Of a stretch of 64,000 nt of DNA, positions 1 through 12,097 are shown piece after piece. Position 1 is the first letter of the stretch, and the number at the start of each line of letters is the position of its first letter. Made by a program: the position numbers and the translations under genes. The stretch lies in contig NC_092281.1 in NCBI RefSeq assembly GCF_036320965.1, positions 9,085,392 through 9,149,391 of the forward strand. Direction: 5' to 3'. Below the pieces are notes generated by a model. The model had not been told where the DNA came from, did no database searches, and saw only the letters and a program-made list of their open reading frames with translations. This DNA comes from Panulirus ornatus. Its lineage: Eukaryota > Arthropoda > Malacostraca > Decapoda > Palinuridae.

Positions 1-207
1 TTTCAGGTCATGAAGGGGATATTCTAGCACCATAGGAAGGGTCACTGTACCAGGTCACCTCACCATCATTTTCAGGTCATGAAGGGGATACCCTAGCGTC
101 ATACGAAGGGTCAGTGTATCAGGTCACTTCACCATCATCATCAGGTCATACGTGATACCAACACGTACACTAGGGAGCCACTTGGGAGACTAGGTCGCTT
201 CCCTCGA
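1..207. repeat. 69-bp tandem repeat, about 2-3 copies, cut by the window edge
   Basis: Units begin at 1, about 70 and about 139 with TTTCAGGTCATGAAGGGGAT and a shared ending of CAGGTCAC-TCACCATCAT. Units 1 and 2 differ at only a few positions. The third keeps only its first part before the sequence becomes unique. The array probably continues left of the window. The 69-bp period is a multiple of three, but no long frame runs through it. Confidence 0.85.
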
Positions 208-550
208 TAGCCTGTGTCCTGGAAAAGACACTGCCTCTCTGGAATTATTTATAAACTCGTCGTCTCTCTGTCGACACTGGAGGCTGGTGAAAAATATTTC
301 CTTTTTCCTCGTGGACTGGACAGATGTTGCGTTGTTCATAAAAGCTGTCTGTGGAAAATGTAATCCCACTTACGGCTAGAATCTGCGAGAAACACCGCTA
401 CTTTACAAGAATTTGGAGATCACGAAGGCAAACAGAATCTACTGTGTAATTTGGGTATTTCTCGTCTATTCAGACCATTAGGGCTCTTCTTATTGACCAG
501 AGGCTGATGGAAATGACCTGCAGAGAGCAAGGGAAATGACCTATTGCTCA

Positions 551-598
<48 letters not shown>

Positions 599-1064
599 TG
601 AGGAATAGGGTTCCTCCTCAGCACCTCTTAGCCTCAATGAGGAACCTGGTTTTTCCAAGTCCTCTGTTGTTGATGCAGAAACCTTTTAGAGCCGCAGCGA
701 CTGAAGGAAGAGATGTCGACATTCCATTAAGAGACCGTCTTAGCACGATGGGACCCAGTCTTGGATGGCCTCGTTTCCTTGATAACTTCAATAAAGAGAT
801 CTGCAAGTGAATCGCGCAGTCCTGCCCCCCCTCCCCCAATCTCCTCTGGTGAATTGTGCCGACACCAGGAGTGAAAATTTTATTCTAACCATAAAGGAAT
901 CAGCATATTTTTTCTTATTTCTCTCTCTATCCCTCTCTTACTTGTTACGAGCTTTCATGGAATGTTATAACGAATACAGCCAAATTAACCATAATCTGCT
1001 TTACCCAAAGTGCGAACTATAGCTACATACATATACTGACGAGAGAACTAGAGTCGCGTATCTA
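208..1064. other. No gene seen; one (TA)n tract
   Basis: Apart from a (TA)21 tract at 554-595 I see nothing recognisable. Short frames on both strands (about 88 and 73 codons around 544-839) overlap each other and the microsatellite, so I do not treat either as a gene. Confidence 0.6.
554..595. repeat. (TA)21 microsatellite
   Basis: Uninterrupted TA dinucleotide run. No LINE or SINE core is recognisable on either side. Confidence 0.97.
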
Positions 1065-1145
1065 ACCACAAACAAATCTGTTGCCACATAGTTGATCACA
1101 AACAAACCACAGTCATACGTCAATCCACAAACAAAACTTGTCCTG
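1065..1145. repeat. Degenerate ~30-bp tandem repeat, three units
   Basis: The phrase CACAAACAAA recurs three times at roughly 28-32 bp spacing, with diverged sequence between. It is a short decayed minisatellite. Confidence 0.55.
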
Positions 1146-1569
1146 CCCGCAACACGTCGACCTGGTGGTGTTGGAGTGTTTATTGTGGGCACTTGGCAGC
1201 TAGGTAAAGTTTATACATTTTCTTTCTGGAGAAAATTCCTCCCAGGACCGCTAAAAGGATCGTTCTAAAGCCTGATATACATAATTCATAGGTTTGAGGA
1301 ATCCACGTTTATTCAGATAAAGTTGAGCGGAGGAAAAAAAAATAGTGTACGAAAGGAAATGGAATGTTTTGTGAAGGACTGGGAAGACGGTACACCTGCT
1401 GCCATCTATATTTTACCGTCTCCTCCTGAATTTTCCTGAAGTGATATCAGCAGCTGAAAAAAACTGATCCTCCTTTTCCTTCCATGTCTCGTTACCTCAG
1501 CTTTAGGTACGGTACTGTGCCACTTTTTTCTACTTTTTCTCTTTTTTTTTCCTCATGTCTTTGTGTTGC

Positions 1570-1760
1570 TTCCCTCGAGCACGACGGCACGACCTTTGGC
1601 TGTGATAGCACGACCCCTGAGCACGAAGGTACGATCCTTGGGTATGATGGCGTAAATTACCGACCTGACCTTTAAGAGTCGGGTCAAAGGTCAGGCCATC
1701 ATAGCTAAAAATCGAAATAGTCAGGTTCAGAGGTCATACCTTCGTGCCCAGGGAGTTGAT
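1570..1760. repeat. Decayed ~22-bp minisatellite, family C, folding on itself
   Basis: Successive units of the type GCACGACGGCACGACCTTTG and GCACGAAGGTACGATCCTTG occur at 1579-1650, and inverted units occur at 1695-1753. Related units recur near 4668, 10118 and 11384, so this is a dispersed motif family. The inverted half makes this locus a nested hairpin (see findings). Confidence 0.65.
1615..1753. repeat. Nested inverted repeat (139-bp hairpin)
   Basis: Three arm pairs nest inside each other. 1615-1631 pairs with 1737-1753 (16 of 17 positions). 1643-1651 pairs with 1695-1703 (9 of 9). 1664-1673 pairs with 1686-1695 (10 of 10, 12-nt loop; position 1695 is shared with the middle pair). The outer arms consist of the family C minisatellite motif in opposite orientations. 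Confidence 0.75.
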
Positions 1761-2211
1761 ATCTATTCATCTGATGCTCTCACCTGATTCCGATTAAAGT
1801 TTTACCCCATCATTCGGTAGAATCTGTTAACAAACTTTCTTGAAGGTCTCATTGAAAATTACAACGAAGCGAGTACAACTTACTCAGTCTATTTGCATAT
1901 TCTCTATACTAGATTATATATTCTAACAGCCGCTCCATTTCTAATGGTACTTCTCAAACTTTAACGTGAATCTGGTTCTTAAGAAAATGAATCCTGAGGG
2001 CAAAGTTATAGTACTGGCAATTAGGGCACAATTAATTCCCTTCCATCTCCACTGACAAGATTATTTCAAGACAAATTTACACATATGGAAATTCCAAAAG
2101 TAGAAATGTTGTACCAGCAATTTGTGTTGAACTAGTGAGTGTCCAGAGACGATCATGTCAGTCCCACAACCTGCCAATGTCTTCCGTCTCTGTCTTTTCC
2201 TCCCCTCCGGT

Positions 2212-2290
2212 ACAACCCATCCATAACTCGGTCACCCTTCCACTCTTACAACCTATCCATAACCCGATCACACCTCCCACTCTTACACCA
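2212..2290. repeat. 36/37-bp tandem duplication
   Basis: ACAACCCATCCATAACTCGG and its near copy start at 2212 and 2248, and a truncated third start lies at 2285. The two full units differ by a few substitutions. Confidence 0.75.
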
Positions 2291-3257
2291 CCAGAAGCAC
2301 CGATAAACTTATAACCATTCCCTTGAAAATATGTTCGACAGGTTAAAAAATTTCGCCAACTAATTATGATCAAAGGATTAATACTGTGATTAAAGACTTT
2401 ATGGGACGCCTTCTAAGATCGAGGTCTCATAATCCGACGAGGATTGTGAGTTGGCAAGATTCTCTAAAGTCCCGGACGAGTGTGTAAATAAAGGAATATT
2501 GATCCATAGTCACTCGATCCTTGCAGCCTTGGTCGTGGGTTAGGGAGGGCCTCGCACGCAGCCTGTCAGTTGAGTTTATGGAGAGGGTGTCATGGCAAGA
2601 CCCCTCGGTACTCTCCTTCGACACCACCACATGTGTGGCAGTACCTCTGTCCATCGTGTGTGGCTGGCGGTCCTAATCAAGGCCATCCTATTAACGTTAT
2701 ATACATTTACCCTAGACCTTGAGCCAGGTAACCTTTATACTGACCAACCCCTAAGGGTGGATGATCAGCTAGGCTGACAGTGGACAGAGTGCCACAACCA
2801 GGATTTGATATGCATTATATCAGATCAGGTACATATAATGGGGATACGTAAAGAGCAAGACAGCCAGATTTGTATTGGCACATAAGAACATTTATTTCAT
2901 AGTCTTATGATGAACTTTTGTGAGCCTTTATATTCAAGAGGCTCGAAAAACTGCAGATATTCTTTATGGAAGGGCTATTCTTTGGAAAACGAAATATTAA
3001 GTTCTAAAGATGACTATCTGTCGGCTTGTGTCGAAAGAAAAGGGCACTCAGCTAAGGACAGGATAATAATGTTCAAACGTATATGTAAAGTGAGAGTAGT
3101 ACAGTCAGACATATCATGTCTTATGACATTACCATGCACAAACCAGATGACTGGAGAAATAACATGGAGGACAAAGATTCGTGTATAGGTCGAGGTCAAC
3201 AAAGAGAAGGTGGCGTAGGTTCAACATAAAGTTATGGTATGGGTGAGGCAACCTTCT
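2291..3257. other. No gene seen
   Basis: Unique sequence of mixed composition. The longest frame (2907-3188, plus strand, 93 codons) has no motif I recognise and is within chance expectation. No repeats of note. Confidence 0.5.
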
Positions 3258-3401
3258 CACCTCCCCTGAGGAAAGTGGTCGTGTCAATGCCCCAGACCTC
3301 TGCCACACCTCCCCTGAGGGATGTGGTCGTGTCAATGCCCCAGACCTCTGCCACACCTCCCCTGAGGGAGAGGAGGCTCGGCTTTGATCTACAGGTCTAA
3401 T
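3258..3401. repeat. 48-bp minisatellite, about 2.5 copies
   Basis: Units start at 3258, 3306 and 3354 with CACCTCCCCTGAGG, and the body GTCGTGTCAATGCCCCAGAC is identical in the first two. Because 48 is a multiple of three, the minus strand stays open and would read a 16-residue repeat. That is an expected by-product and not evidence of a protein. Confidence 0.9.
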
Positions 3402-4340
3402 CAAACGTCTTTTGGAGACAGGAAATTTGTTGTGACATTTTCAGGAATTTGATTTAGGTGATGTGTTGCCCCAGATGATAATGCTGGCGTCTGACACTCC
3501 CAATGTTTATACTATGACGTTGCGGGAACATGTGTTTTATTAAACACTTTGTTGTTGTTGTTAAACAAGTCCTTTGTCTTGCCCGGATGCATTCAACTCT
3601 GCAGAAGATTTCCTCTCTTTGAGATCTAGATAAACACGAATACGTATCTCTAACATATACATCAATATTTTTTCCGGATGGAATGATATCCGTGGACAGG
3701 ATCAGTTGTTTTTACAAAAGTATCAACTCCCTATGGGCAAGTAATATTTTCTACCTCAATTGGGAATGTTGAGTGTTTCCCCAAGTGTAATGTGACATGA
3801 TGTATATATTTCTGACAGAAACGAATTATTATCCAATTCAAAACAGCTCAGGCGTGATACAGTGGAAGAAATTATCGAATGACAGTAGATATATTTCAGT
3901 ATAAAACATGGGCTGCCTTTCTCAAGGGAACAGGGGAACAAATAAGACACACATAATACAATCTCTTGATCATTCTATCACCAGTAAAGAGACTGCAACA
4001 TGTCTCTCTTTTACCTCCTTGAGTCTCTCAGGGAAGTGTGGCTTATCTCTTGTTGGTGGTTCTTGCTGTAAGTGGGCGAATGGTCTTGTGGCGAGTCGCT
4101 GGCTTTCATGCTCGACAGATGTATAAGATCCTTCTTTAAAGGATGGCAGTAATGGTAGGGGTCCTATGAGGAGGTATATCACTGGTTAGAGTGACGTGAG
4201 TGAATGACATATGAGTAAGGGGGATATCAGCACTTTAATTCGTATTTCAAGATTCTCTGTATTACCAGATATCTGTAAAGTGGATGACTATATTTTTTCT
4301 TTTCTTTTTAGAATATATATATAGAATGAAATGTGCAAGA
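3402..4340. other. No gene seen
   Basis: Unique sequence with no recognisable coding, RNA or mobile element. Overlapping frames on both strands at 3908-4182 cancel each other as gene evidence. Confidence 0.5.
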
Positions 4341-4349
4341 TTTAAGGAG

Positions 4350-4482
4350 GTATTATTATTAGTAGCAGCATTAATAGTAATAGCAGTAGTAGTAGTATCA
4401 TTATTATTACTACCATTATTATCATTATTATTACTATCATTACTATCATTATTATCAATATTATTATCATAATGATTACTAC
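4350..4482. repeat. Degenerate ATT/AGT/ATC trinucleotide tract
   Basis: Trinucleotide-periodic run of ATT with AGT, ATC and ACT variants. It produces poly-Leu/Val and poly-Asn/Asp frames on opposite strands. The same class of degenerate ATT/ATC tract occurs at 32826-32893 and 59222-59372. Confidence 0.85.
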
Positions 4483-5299
4483 TCCTACTACTATCAATAA
4501 TTTGCATATTATCGTCGATGTTGCCGCTTCGTTAATAACAAACTCTCAGGTTGCAGTGGGGAAAAGTGTTAAAGAATTGCGTTAAAATTCTAAGATAAAT
4601 GGAAGTGTTGTGAGAGGTTCAAGACATCCACTGGTGTTGGTGTGAAAGGTTATAGACATGAGGGATGATGCACGACCCCTGATATTGGCCGGGGTCAGAA
4701 GGTCACATGAAATTCACCGCAGGATTTTCAATACTGCCTTGTTTATCTTCCTTGTTCCATGATTTATAGTTTAAAGGAAAGACTGGCTCTCGAATGCTTG
4801 TCGCACCCGTCTCTGTCTCTCTCTATCTATCTATCTATCTATCTATTTGTCTGTACCGAAAAACCAGTCCATTGCCCAACACGCCTCTTAGGCTGATACT
4901 GACGTAGTGACAGGTGTTGAGTACAAGTCTCTGTGACAAAAAAAACGAAAAAGAGAGCGTTGAAAAGTATCGTCCAAAAAACAAAACTGGAAGTCCCAAG
5001 ACTAGTTTTACAATTAAGTCTTATCCAGACCTGTAATTAAACAAGAAACCTTTCAATGTACGTAACTTTTTAAAGCGATCCGAGCATTCGACTTGATAAC
5101 AAAATTACCAGAATTACCTGCATTTCAGCGTTAACTGTTATACCTAAAGTCATTACTGAGCGCCCCGGGACTGCTGCCTTACAAATCAGAAACTCTCGCA
5201 GTTTAAAGTCGTTAGCATACCTGAGGACGACGCTGAGGGTGGAGATGTGTGGGAGGAGTTTCCTGTGAGGACCAAGTTTAGTTTGATGCCTTGACAAAG
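4483..5299. other. No gene seen; small TCTA tract and family C fragment
   Basis: Contains a short (TCTA)n run at about 4825-4848 and, near 4668, a fragment GATGCACGACCCCTGA related to the minisatellite at 1570-1760. Nothing else is recognised. Confidence 0.5.
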
Positions 5300-5480
5300 G
5301 CACTGAGGCGGGCGAAAGGTGGCGAAGGGCTCGAGGGAAACGGAGCTCAGCGTGAAAGGTAGCAGAGGACCTGTGAGGTGCGGAACTCGGCGCGAGAGAT
5401 AGCTGAGGACCGGAGTGAATGGCAGGAGATGGTGTGGAGTTCCTGCTGATGGAGAGTGGTTGGTAGATACGTCAGTCACT
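5300..5480. repeat. Decayed ~40-bp minisatellite, family B, locus 1
   Basis: Consecutive diverged units carry GGAGCTCAGCGTGAAAGGTA, then GTGCGGAACTCGGCGCGAGA, at about 40-bp spacing. The same unit type recurs at 21540-21720: positions 5378-5400 and 21588-21610 match at 20 of 23 bases by hand count. Confidence 0.65.
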
Positions 5481-5586
5481 CGGACAGCCGTCATGAGCTA
5501 CGTCCGGGTTGAGAACAGGTCAGTATAGCCAAGGCCTAGTGGGAAGCCTGGAGGGTGAGACATCACCGAGCCAGTGTCCTGGTGTG

Positions 5587-5588
<2 letters not shown>

Positions 5589-5671
<83 letters not shown>
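5589..5671. repeat. Compound (AT)33(GT)9 microsatellite
   Basis: A pure AT run to 5654 is followed directly by GT repeats to about 5671. It creates spurious Tyr-Ile and Cys-Val frames. Confidence 0.97.
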
Positions 5672-5672
<1 letters not shown>

Positions 5673-6374
5673 TATAGGGAGAAAGAGCGAATGAGGGAAA
5701 GAGAATAACAAATACATGAATAACTATGTGAGCATAATGCATAAATCAATACACATAAGACAAAAAATTGACGGTAATAGCTCTATAATAATTCCGAGTC
5801 CTCCCAGCTGTATGTGATATAACAAGGTCACACAAAAGAATATCCACTGAATCCCCTTCCTAACGCGCCAGACCTTCTCTTCAGATTACGCTGGTTGGAT
5901 GAGGAATGGATCCTCATCTCCCGTGAAATTTTTGCTTTTAGGATTTCGTATGAGACAATATAAAGCGTTTATGAGCTTCGTATTTAAGCGCACATGACTA
6001 CATTCTTTTCACGGAATTTAATCTCGTACGTCTCACTTGATCCAGTCTCTCCTGGAACACATGACTCCTCCTGAGTGCCGAATGGAGCGAAAATAATAAG
6101 AATGAGACGAAGTTAAAAGGAAGAAAAAACAAAGAAATTTTAGATTAGCTTCATTTTTCAAGATACTAAGGAAACTCCATCGTAAGGAGGAAGGGGCAAG
6201 ACAGTGTGGCGTAAGAGGAGGACGGTAAGAGCGACAATCAGATGGCAACATTAACAAAGACGTTCCCAGAGATACGTGCGTCATGTCGTGTCTTACGACC
6301 TAATTTCCTGCGTCTGTCTTAGGTGGTGTCGCTTCCCAGATCAGCTGTGTTGTCTTGCCTCATTACCCATGTGA
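5672..6374. other. No gene seen
   Basis: Unique, moderately AT-rich. No domain, repeat or RNA signature found. Confidence 0.5.
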
Positions 6375-6378
6375 GCAG

Positions 6379-6475
6379 CGCGTCGTGGTGGTGGTGGTGG
6401 TGGTGTTGGAGGTGATGCCACCACCAAAATCACCACCACAATCGCCACCACAATCACCACCACCATCATCACTGC
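6379..6475. repeat. (GGT)n followed by (ACC)n-like tract
   Basis: About seven GGT/GTG triplets (6387-6408) are followed, after about 10 bp, by degenerate CACCACCAC/ATC triplets to 6475. The two halves are roughly complementary and could fold back. Confidence 0.75.
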
Positions 6476-7396
6476 CGTTCTCCCTCACCATTTCTTCCCC
6501 AACGACCCTAATCTCTGCCACGAAACCTTCTCCCTCTCTCTATCACTATATCCATCCCTTCCTGCTCCTTCTATGTTATACCCTCCCATCTATCCATCCT
6601 CCCTCTACGCGCTCTCTCTCTCTCCATCCCATCCTCCCCTCTTTTCTCTCCCTCCCACCTTCCCTCCACCTTACCTCCATCCGCTCCCTGTGTACCACAG
6701 AATAAGGACACATGAGACACATTCCTACGGTGATAATCCTACTGTCTTCTACTGCTTGGGTTTATGTATCAGTGTGGGTCATACCATACATGCCAGCTGT
6801 GCACACTTCCCTTAGGTGTGTGGTGCTCCTCACACAGCTGTCTGGCGATACCTACACCACAGATCGGCAACTGAACCAGTATACAGGCTTTTACGAGACG
6901 AAAATATATTTTTTTTTTTCCCCAGTTGAGCGTTTTGACCTAAGAAAATGGAAAGCTGTACTGGGACTACTGTGCTGGGGGGAGTATAATCTGTCTTTGT
7001 GTTGCCAGGCAAGAACAGATTCGTCACTCTCAGTTGTACGATTGTAGTATATGAATTATTATGCAATATGGAGTTTTGAAGGACAGAATATCTACAGAGT
7101 TAAAGGAAAACTGGATCAACCTATTGTACACTATATTTCAGGCATCAGATAAACTTTTCTGAAATCTCTCGTTGTCAACGGGCCTTTGAATGCTTGAGAA
7201 TATGTTTGGAATTGTTGTGTTTGAAGAGAGATAGAGATATAGATAGATAGAGATAGATAGATGGATAGAGAGAGTCCGGAATAGATTGCACTGCGCATTT
7301 ATTCAGGATCCCATACATATCTTTCGTGAATTATGTCACCATTAGAGTTAATTGCTCGTTGGCAAAGCAAGAGAATTCCATTAAACAAATTGACAA
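6476..7396. other. Pyrimidine-rich then unique sequence; no gene seen
   Basis: 6476-6700 is C/T-rich low-complexity sequence, which explains Pro/Ser/Leu-rich frames. 6700-7220 is unique. A degenerate (GATA)n/(GA)n stretch lies at 7227-7275. The 111-codon frame at 6712-7047 has no recognised domain. Confidence 0.5.
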
Positions 7397-7406
7397 TGTG
7401 TGTGTG

Positions 7407-7469
<63 letters not shown>
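7397..7469. repeat. Compound (GT)n(TA)n microsatellite
   Basis: A short GT run (7397-7406) leads through GTATGT into a pure TA run ending at 7469. No LINE or SINE core is adjacent. Confidence 0.97.
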
Positions 7470-7471
<2 letters not shown>

Positions 7472-8282
7472 TCATGATACAAGTTATCATGTCTTTATTA
7501 CAACAGAAAAACTTCAGAGTATTGTATTTAGGAGGTTATGTTACTACATTACTACGTTCTCTAAGGATGAATACGAATATTGCCAGACCAGCGATGATTA
7601 CAGGACTAAGGAGGAGTTTCACTAGACTTGAGGTTAACAAAATGTGGTCTTAGATCTAAGGGAATTTTTAGAAATGAAAGAAGTAAAAGATAATTGATAG
7701 TGACGAAGAGGGGAAAGATCACCTATATGGTATATTCAGCATTTTCAAACAGTCTGCTACAGACACAGTATTCAGTGTGGACAGTAGAAGACAGAGCAAA
7801 GAGTTCAGAGAATAGGTTTTCATATTACCAAAATGTCAATTGGGGAAGGGTATAACCACACTCTGTACCACATACCACATTGGCAACAGAAGTCTGCACC
7901 ATACCCTCCCCTTCCCATTGTTTACTGTACTATATACTCGTATTTATCCTCCCTAAACCACACTTCCCTGCGCCGTTACCGTACATTATCCCTTGGAGAA
8001 CAAGAAGGCGTAAATTGTGACAAGAACTCGACCCAGATGGAGCGGGAGGTATATGGTTGTTGGTGGCCTGTAAGCTCGAAGGATGAGTCCCTTTTGACAG
8101 TCAGTAAGCTGGAAGAGCAAGTGCCTTTGATGATACGTTTGGGGAAGAGGATATTGAAAGTGAATGCAATAAAAGCAAGGTTCTTGTTTTTAAGAGGAGA
8201 GGAGGGGGGTGGGGTGGGGGGTAGGAGTCGCTGGGTAATATCATCTGTTTGAATAGCGTCAAGTAAGGAAGACAAATTGGAA

Positions 8283-8285
<3 letters not shown>
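7470..8285. other. No gene seen; G-rich patch at 8199-8223
   Basis: Mostly unique. The plus-strand frame at 7833-8252 (139 codons) has no recognised motif and overlaps a long minus-strand frame. At 8199-8223 there are G runs of 6, 4 and 6 separated by single T residues, which could form a quadruplex-like structure. Confidence 0.45.

Positions 8286-8353
<68 letters not shown>
8286..8353. repeat. (GA)34 microsatellite
   Basis: Uninterrupted purine tract, with triplex-prone mirror symmetry. Followed by T-rich sequence at 8366-8383. Confidence 0.97.
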
Positions 8354-8357
<4 letters not shown>

Positions 8358-8529
8358 AACAAACCTTTTTTTTCTTTTTTTTTTACTGAATAGGAAATTG
8401 ACCTTACTTTATGGAATGCTCGTTCCAGCTTATGTCTGGATGCGAAACCTTCGCTTTTCCAGGTCCAGTCGAGTAAGTTAAGATGACCACATTAGAGGGA
8501 GCATTTAGTTGAAGTTACGAGAAGAAAGC

Positions 8530-8545
8530 AAAAAAAAAAAAAAAA
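8530..8545. repeat. A16 homopolymer
   Basis: Sixteen A residues after GAAAGC. No recognisable retroposed sequence lies upstream, so I do not call it a poly(A) tail. Confidence 0.9.
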
Positions 8546-8714
8546 GGGAAGTTTACGAAGGCTTTTTGTAGTGAATTAATCTTGAGCAAGAAGAAGAGGA
8601 GATGAAAGTCTGTTGAGATAGGATATGCTATACAGTAAGCATGGCAGATGAGAAGTTGGTGGTAACATATTGTCCTGTGGCTTAGTGAAGGTGCAAGAGC
8701 ATGAGGTCAATTGC

Positions 8715-8875
8715 GAGAAGGCACCACCATCTCTACCACAACTACTACGCCTATTCAAGCGCCTCATCAACAACAACCACTGCATCATAACCACCTCATC
8801 TACAAAACGCCACTGTCAACATCAACACCACACCACAACCACCACACCATAATCTACCACCACGCCACGCAAATC
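8715..8875. repeat. Degenerate (ACC/CAA)n C/A-rich tract
   Basis: Roughly 160 bp of degenerate CCA, CAA and CTA triplets. Explains the Thr/His/Pro-rich plus-strand frames here. The same class recurs at 25500-25712 and 31590-31820. Confidence 0.75.
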
Positions 8876-9034
8876 CCTCCCTCAGAATGTTTCATATCAA
8901 CCGTGTATCTTAAAGCTGCAGCCGTCGCCCGCACAATGACCCTTCCAGACGAGTATGAAAGAAATTTTCTAAAATTCTTTCTGAAGTGAGTTGAAGATGT
9001 GTGTGGGTCGCCGGGTGGCGAGTGTCGTGTCTAC

Positions 9035-10035
<1,001 letters not shown>

Positions 10036-10972
10036 GTACCTCGTTCCTGAACCCCAGATCAGAGATGGAAGCTAGTGTTATCGTTAGCCACATAATGCTA
10101 CCATTCAACCTCGTTGGGAACGAAGGCACGATCCTTGAACAAGAGAGTGATAACCTCAGTTACGATGGTACAACCACTGGATGTAACAGCTCTGCCTTGG
10201 ATCATACCCATAAGGATCAAGTCAAAAACTTCCCTAGGACGAGCCAATGGCATTATCGTCCTGTAATAAGCAAAGACTTAAGGTTGCTAACTACCGGAAA
10301 AGACAGAGAAGGAAAAGGTTATTATAGATTGGCTGGTGGAAACCAAGTGAGCTATGTAGAGCAGTACCACCTTAGCTAACGGTGTCCACATACCAATTCA
10401 GAACTTGTCCGAAAACATTGACAGGATCTACGACGAGAATATATAACGTCATGAGTTTACATTAACGTCGAGCCTGCGTGCGGTCTTCCAAATACACCAT
10501 TGGCAACGGATTTTTTTTTTTCAACTGAACAGAGGAAAACATTTTCTAAAAGACCTTGAGGCATGGAAACTGCTGGAGTACTCCTCACGCCTCACGCCCA
10601 TAGTTCCAGGTAGACCCTGTAGGGTGGAGAGTTCTACAGAAGACTAGCGAGCTGCCACAAAACAATTCTCGCTGGAGAGACTTTGAACATCTCGCAGGAG
10701 GCGTGAACTGCGCCAACATGATGCTATGAGAAGGACATAAAACCGTTGGATTAAAAGACGCACAAAGCTTATAAACTGTTCAGGGAAAAGTCCCATAACT
10801 AAAAACTGTGGCGTAATAGATGTAAACTGTTCTAGTTAAGAATTGGAGCAGTTTGCTGATGAGTTTAGCAGTGTGAGTGTTCTTAGTTTTGTTCTTAATA
10901 ACACTGTGTTATATCTTGTTTTTAAAGCTGATGATGACTCAGCTTTAAGAGGATGTCTTTAGGGCACCTCTG
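10036..10972. other. No gene seen; family C fragment at 10115-10170
   Basis: GAACGAAGGCACGATCCTTG at about 10114 matches the minisatellite near 1622. The plus-strand frame at 10065-10379 (104 codons) runs through this repeat-derived DNA and has no known domain. Confidence 0.5.
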
Positions 10973-11419
10973 TCATCTTTTGGTCAGGTTATCTCTAATT
11001 TCCCTAGGTGCTGAATAGGTTAAATTATTTTCCACCTGGATGAAGGCTACTTTATCTCCTTTCTCATATATTCGGCTGGGGAGAAGGCCTATCTCATTTT
11101 CCGTCCTTGCTGAGTTACATCTTGTACTGAAGAGGCTGCTCAAGGCCTGGGAGATCAAGGCATTCAGTTTCGGTCCCCTTATTCGAACCCTACTCCTTGT
11201 GTGAATATCAACCCTAACTCTAAAGTCATCACTGTCACAGTAGCAGGCAAGAACCTTCGCTCCTTTGAGATGACACATACACGTATGTGAGCATTTCCAA
11301 GATTCCCCGTTACAGTCGAGGATCGTAGACGATCGCAAAAACTGGAGGTTTGTCAACAAATGCTTCAAACGCTTCGACCTCTTGAGCACGACGGAATAAC
11401 CCTGGAGAGCGCAACGGTA
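10973..11419 (-). other. Anonymous open frame, ~138-147 codons, not recognised
   Basis: The minus strand is open from about 11419 to a stop at 10973. The only upstream initiator-like codon is GTG at 11389, so this would be an internal exon fragment rather than a complete gene. The translation is Ser/Arg/Leu-rich with several Cys residues near residues 25-50 and no domain I know. The amino acid mixture looks ordinary rather than repeat-driven, which is why it is listed. The upstream end abuts a family C motif (GAGCACGACGG at 11384 on the plus strand). Could be a decayed transposon or host exon, or chance. Confidence 0.2.
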
Positions 11420-11824
11420 TCATTTCATGAATATGTTGACCCCGGCCTGTGAGCTGAGGCTAAAAGTCAAGTCTTGGGATGTAGGGTGGAATCAAGGGAA
11501 GTCAGGACGGCGGGGAAATCAAGTACTAGAACCCTGATGTTCGTGGCTGGAGTGTTCAGTCCATGAATACCACACGAACCACAGCAACAGGACCGAAGAA
11601 CAATGAAGAATTTTGCCTGTGGACAAAGACACTGAACACTCAGGAGATGAAGTTGTTGTTGCTTTAGAGACAGTGGAATCTATGAGATGTCTCTTCTGTC
11701 AGTGTGATCATCTGTCGACGGACATGAGCTAAAGGACTTATTCATCACAGGAAATGGACAGTGAAGTGAACATTGTACTTTAAGTTTACTGGGTCATGAT
11801 TCACATTGTGTTCACTTCAGTTGC

Positions 11825-11825
<1 letters not shown>
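11420..11825. other. No gene seen
   Basis: Unique sequence without recognisable features. Confidence 0.5.

Positions 11826-11879
<54 letters not shown>
11826..11879. repeat. (TC)27 microsatellite
   Basis: Uninterrupted pyrimidine tract. Confidence 0.97.
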
Positions 11880-11881
<2 letters not shown>

Positions 11882-12033
11882 TCCTATGAGCGTCCCATCT
11901 GGGTCAAGAGGGAAACATTATGAACAAGTAATGAAAGATTTCCCGTCAGATTCAGACGCGTGAGAGGATCGTTCAGCACTTGTACCCACAAGAGAGCCAG
12001 GGACACGGGAGCTCTCGCCTCCCTCCTCTGGTG

Positions 12034-12097
12034 CATGACAGCGCCTGTCGCACACACACACATGACAGCGCCTGTCGCACACACACACACACACACG
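12034..12097. repeat. 27-bp duplication ending in (CA)n
   Basis: The phrase CATGACAGCGCCTGTCGCAC plus CA repeats occurs at 12034 and again at 12061, and the second copy extends into a longer CA run. GACAGCGCCTGTC is itself a near-perfect palindrome. Confidence 0.85.

Noticed and set aside
2592..2777. Short antiparallel frames at 2427-2777 as a gene pair
   Set aside because: Each is under 80 codons, they overlap one another, and neither has a recognised motif.
5509..5694. Tyr-Ile, Ser-Leu, Arg-Glu and His-Thr repeat 'proteins' throughout
   Set aside because: They are direct translations of AT, CT, GA and CA microsatellites and occur at nearly every such tract.
8366..8383. Poly(A)/poly(T) runs (8366-8383, 8530-8545, 33509-33523) as retrogene tails
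   Set aside because: No recognisable retroposed sequence or target duplication next to them.
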